64,000 nucleotides of DNA from Prochlorococcus sp. AG-363-O06. Its GTDB lineage: Bacteria; Cyanobacteriota; Cyanobacteriia; PCC-6307; Cyanobiaceae. This document shows, piece after piece, positions 63,869 to 64,000 of the stretch. Each line of letters opens with the position of its first letter. The stretch's first letter is position 1. The notes below the pieces were generated by a model. The model searched no databases. It had not been told where the DNA came from and was given only the letters and a program-made list of their open reading frames with translations. The DNA lies in assembly GCA_003280085.1 (NCBI GenBank), contig QCFY01000006.1, forward strand, positions 1 to 64,000, read 5' to 3'. The position numbers were made by a program, and so were the translations under genes.

Positions 63869-64000
63869 TTAAGACTTTTCAAAGTCATAGCTTTCTGTTG
63901 GGAGTAGTCGCCAATTGCCGTTTCCAACTAATTCAAGTACAGATGAATGGAATTCTATAAGAGTTGGTCGGTGTCCAACACTAATCACTGCTAGATCACG
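63869..64000 (-). CDS. C-terminal end of a fused permease-ATPase ABC transporter (ABC-D type), partial
   Basis: The last 43 codons of a minus-strand gene, cut at the window edge. The residues RDLAVISVGHRPTLIEFH include the H-loop (SVGHR), and ELVGNGNWRLLP follows. This tail is typical of YddA/SbmA/ABCD-type proteins with a membrane domain and ATPase in one chain. The stop TAA at 63869-63871 is 9 nt from the hli start, so the two genes may be cotranscribed. The substrate cannot be told. Confidence 0.7.
   Translation of the reverse strand, partial: RDLAVISVGHRPTLIEFHSSVLELVGNGNWRLLPTESYDFEKS

Noticed and set aside
1-64000. CRISPR arrays, insertion sequences, prophage or integrase genes
   Set aside because: I saw no repeat-spacer pattern, transposase, integrase or phage structural gene on either strand. 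The tRNA-Asn at 5.5 kb has no integrase or duplicated 3' end next to it.

Overview
The window comes from a marine picocyanobacterium, most likely a low-light-adapted Prochlorococcus. I infer this from the low GC content, very tight gene packing with many 1-15 nt overlaps, two high-light-inducible (Hli) genes, and cyanobacterial markers: ycf3, rpaA, ndhO, zds, psbX, ycf66, probable petL, DUF751, DUF3120, DUF2973, UPF0367. The strain or clade cannot be fixed from the sequence alone. I saw no insertion sequence, prophage, rRNA, CRISPR array or origin. One tRNA gene, Asn(GTT), is present.

Layout. 1-6.6 kb: 5' part of ycf3; a metal P-type ATPase, tmk and holB as one coupled + strand unit; the clock-output regulator rpaA facing them; tRNA-Asn; a CbiO-type ABC ATPase and a UPF0367 gene. 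6.7-13.2 kb: four consecutive minus-strand polytopic membrane proteins, three DUF2079 and one GT39/ArnT-like glycosyltransferase, which is the most unusual block. 13.4-19 kb: a highly expressed SLH porin, cysK, a J-domain protein, a second GT39-type enzyme with a helical tail, and ndhO. 19.2-30 kb: a TIGR01777 epimerase, an LpxB-related protein, an A-type Fe-S carrier, zds with an SRPBCC gene, and the DUF751-rbfA-NagZ-like-hemD operon, then aroK. 29.1-32.5 kb: a two-domain PTPS/QueD fusion followed by a stand-alone RibD-type reductase, a FemAB-like protein, DUF4346 and probable petL.

32.5-45.6 kb: rimO, a VKOR-thioredoxin fusion, nadB, DUF3120, uppP, a PDZ-radical-SAM (DUF512) protein, a TolC-like protein, an inositol-phosphatase-family enzyme, a BrkB-like protein, a zinc-ribbon membrane protein and xseAB. 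45.8-51.5 kb: an hli gene, small conserved genes, an HtrA protease, an ABC-F ATPase and a cluster of very small genes (one-TM protein, Nif11 protein, Arg-rich protein, ribbon-helix-helix protein). 51.5-56.7 kb: a probable SLC13-ktrB-ktrA-anmK operon. 56.9-64 kb: type II NADH dehydrogenase, cysH-coaX, a PrxQ/Bcp peroxiredoxin, a phosphopantetheinyl transferase, YggT, psbX, ycf66 with two lipoproteins, a second hli gene and the end of an ABC transporter.

Functional themes: photosynthetic apparatus (ycf3, petL, ndhO, psbX, hli, zds, hemD), envelope building and recycling (GT-C cluster, porin, UppP, NagZ-like, AnmK, FemAB-like), sulfur assimilation (cysH, cysK), redox and disulfide chemistry (VKOR fusion, Bcp, NDH-2) and Na+/K+ homeostasis. 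Several starts are GTG or TTG and were chosen from ribosome-binding sites, signal peptides or family starts; uncertain ones are flagged.
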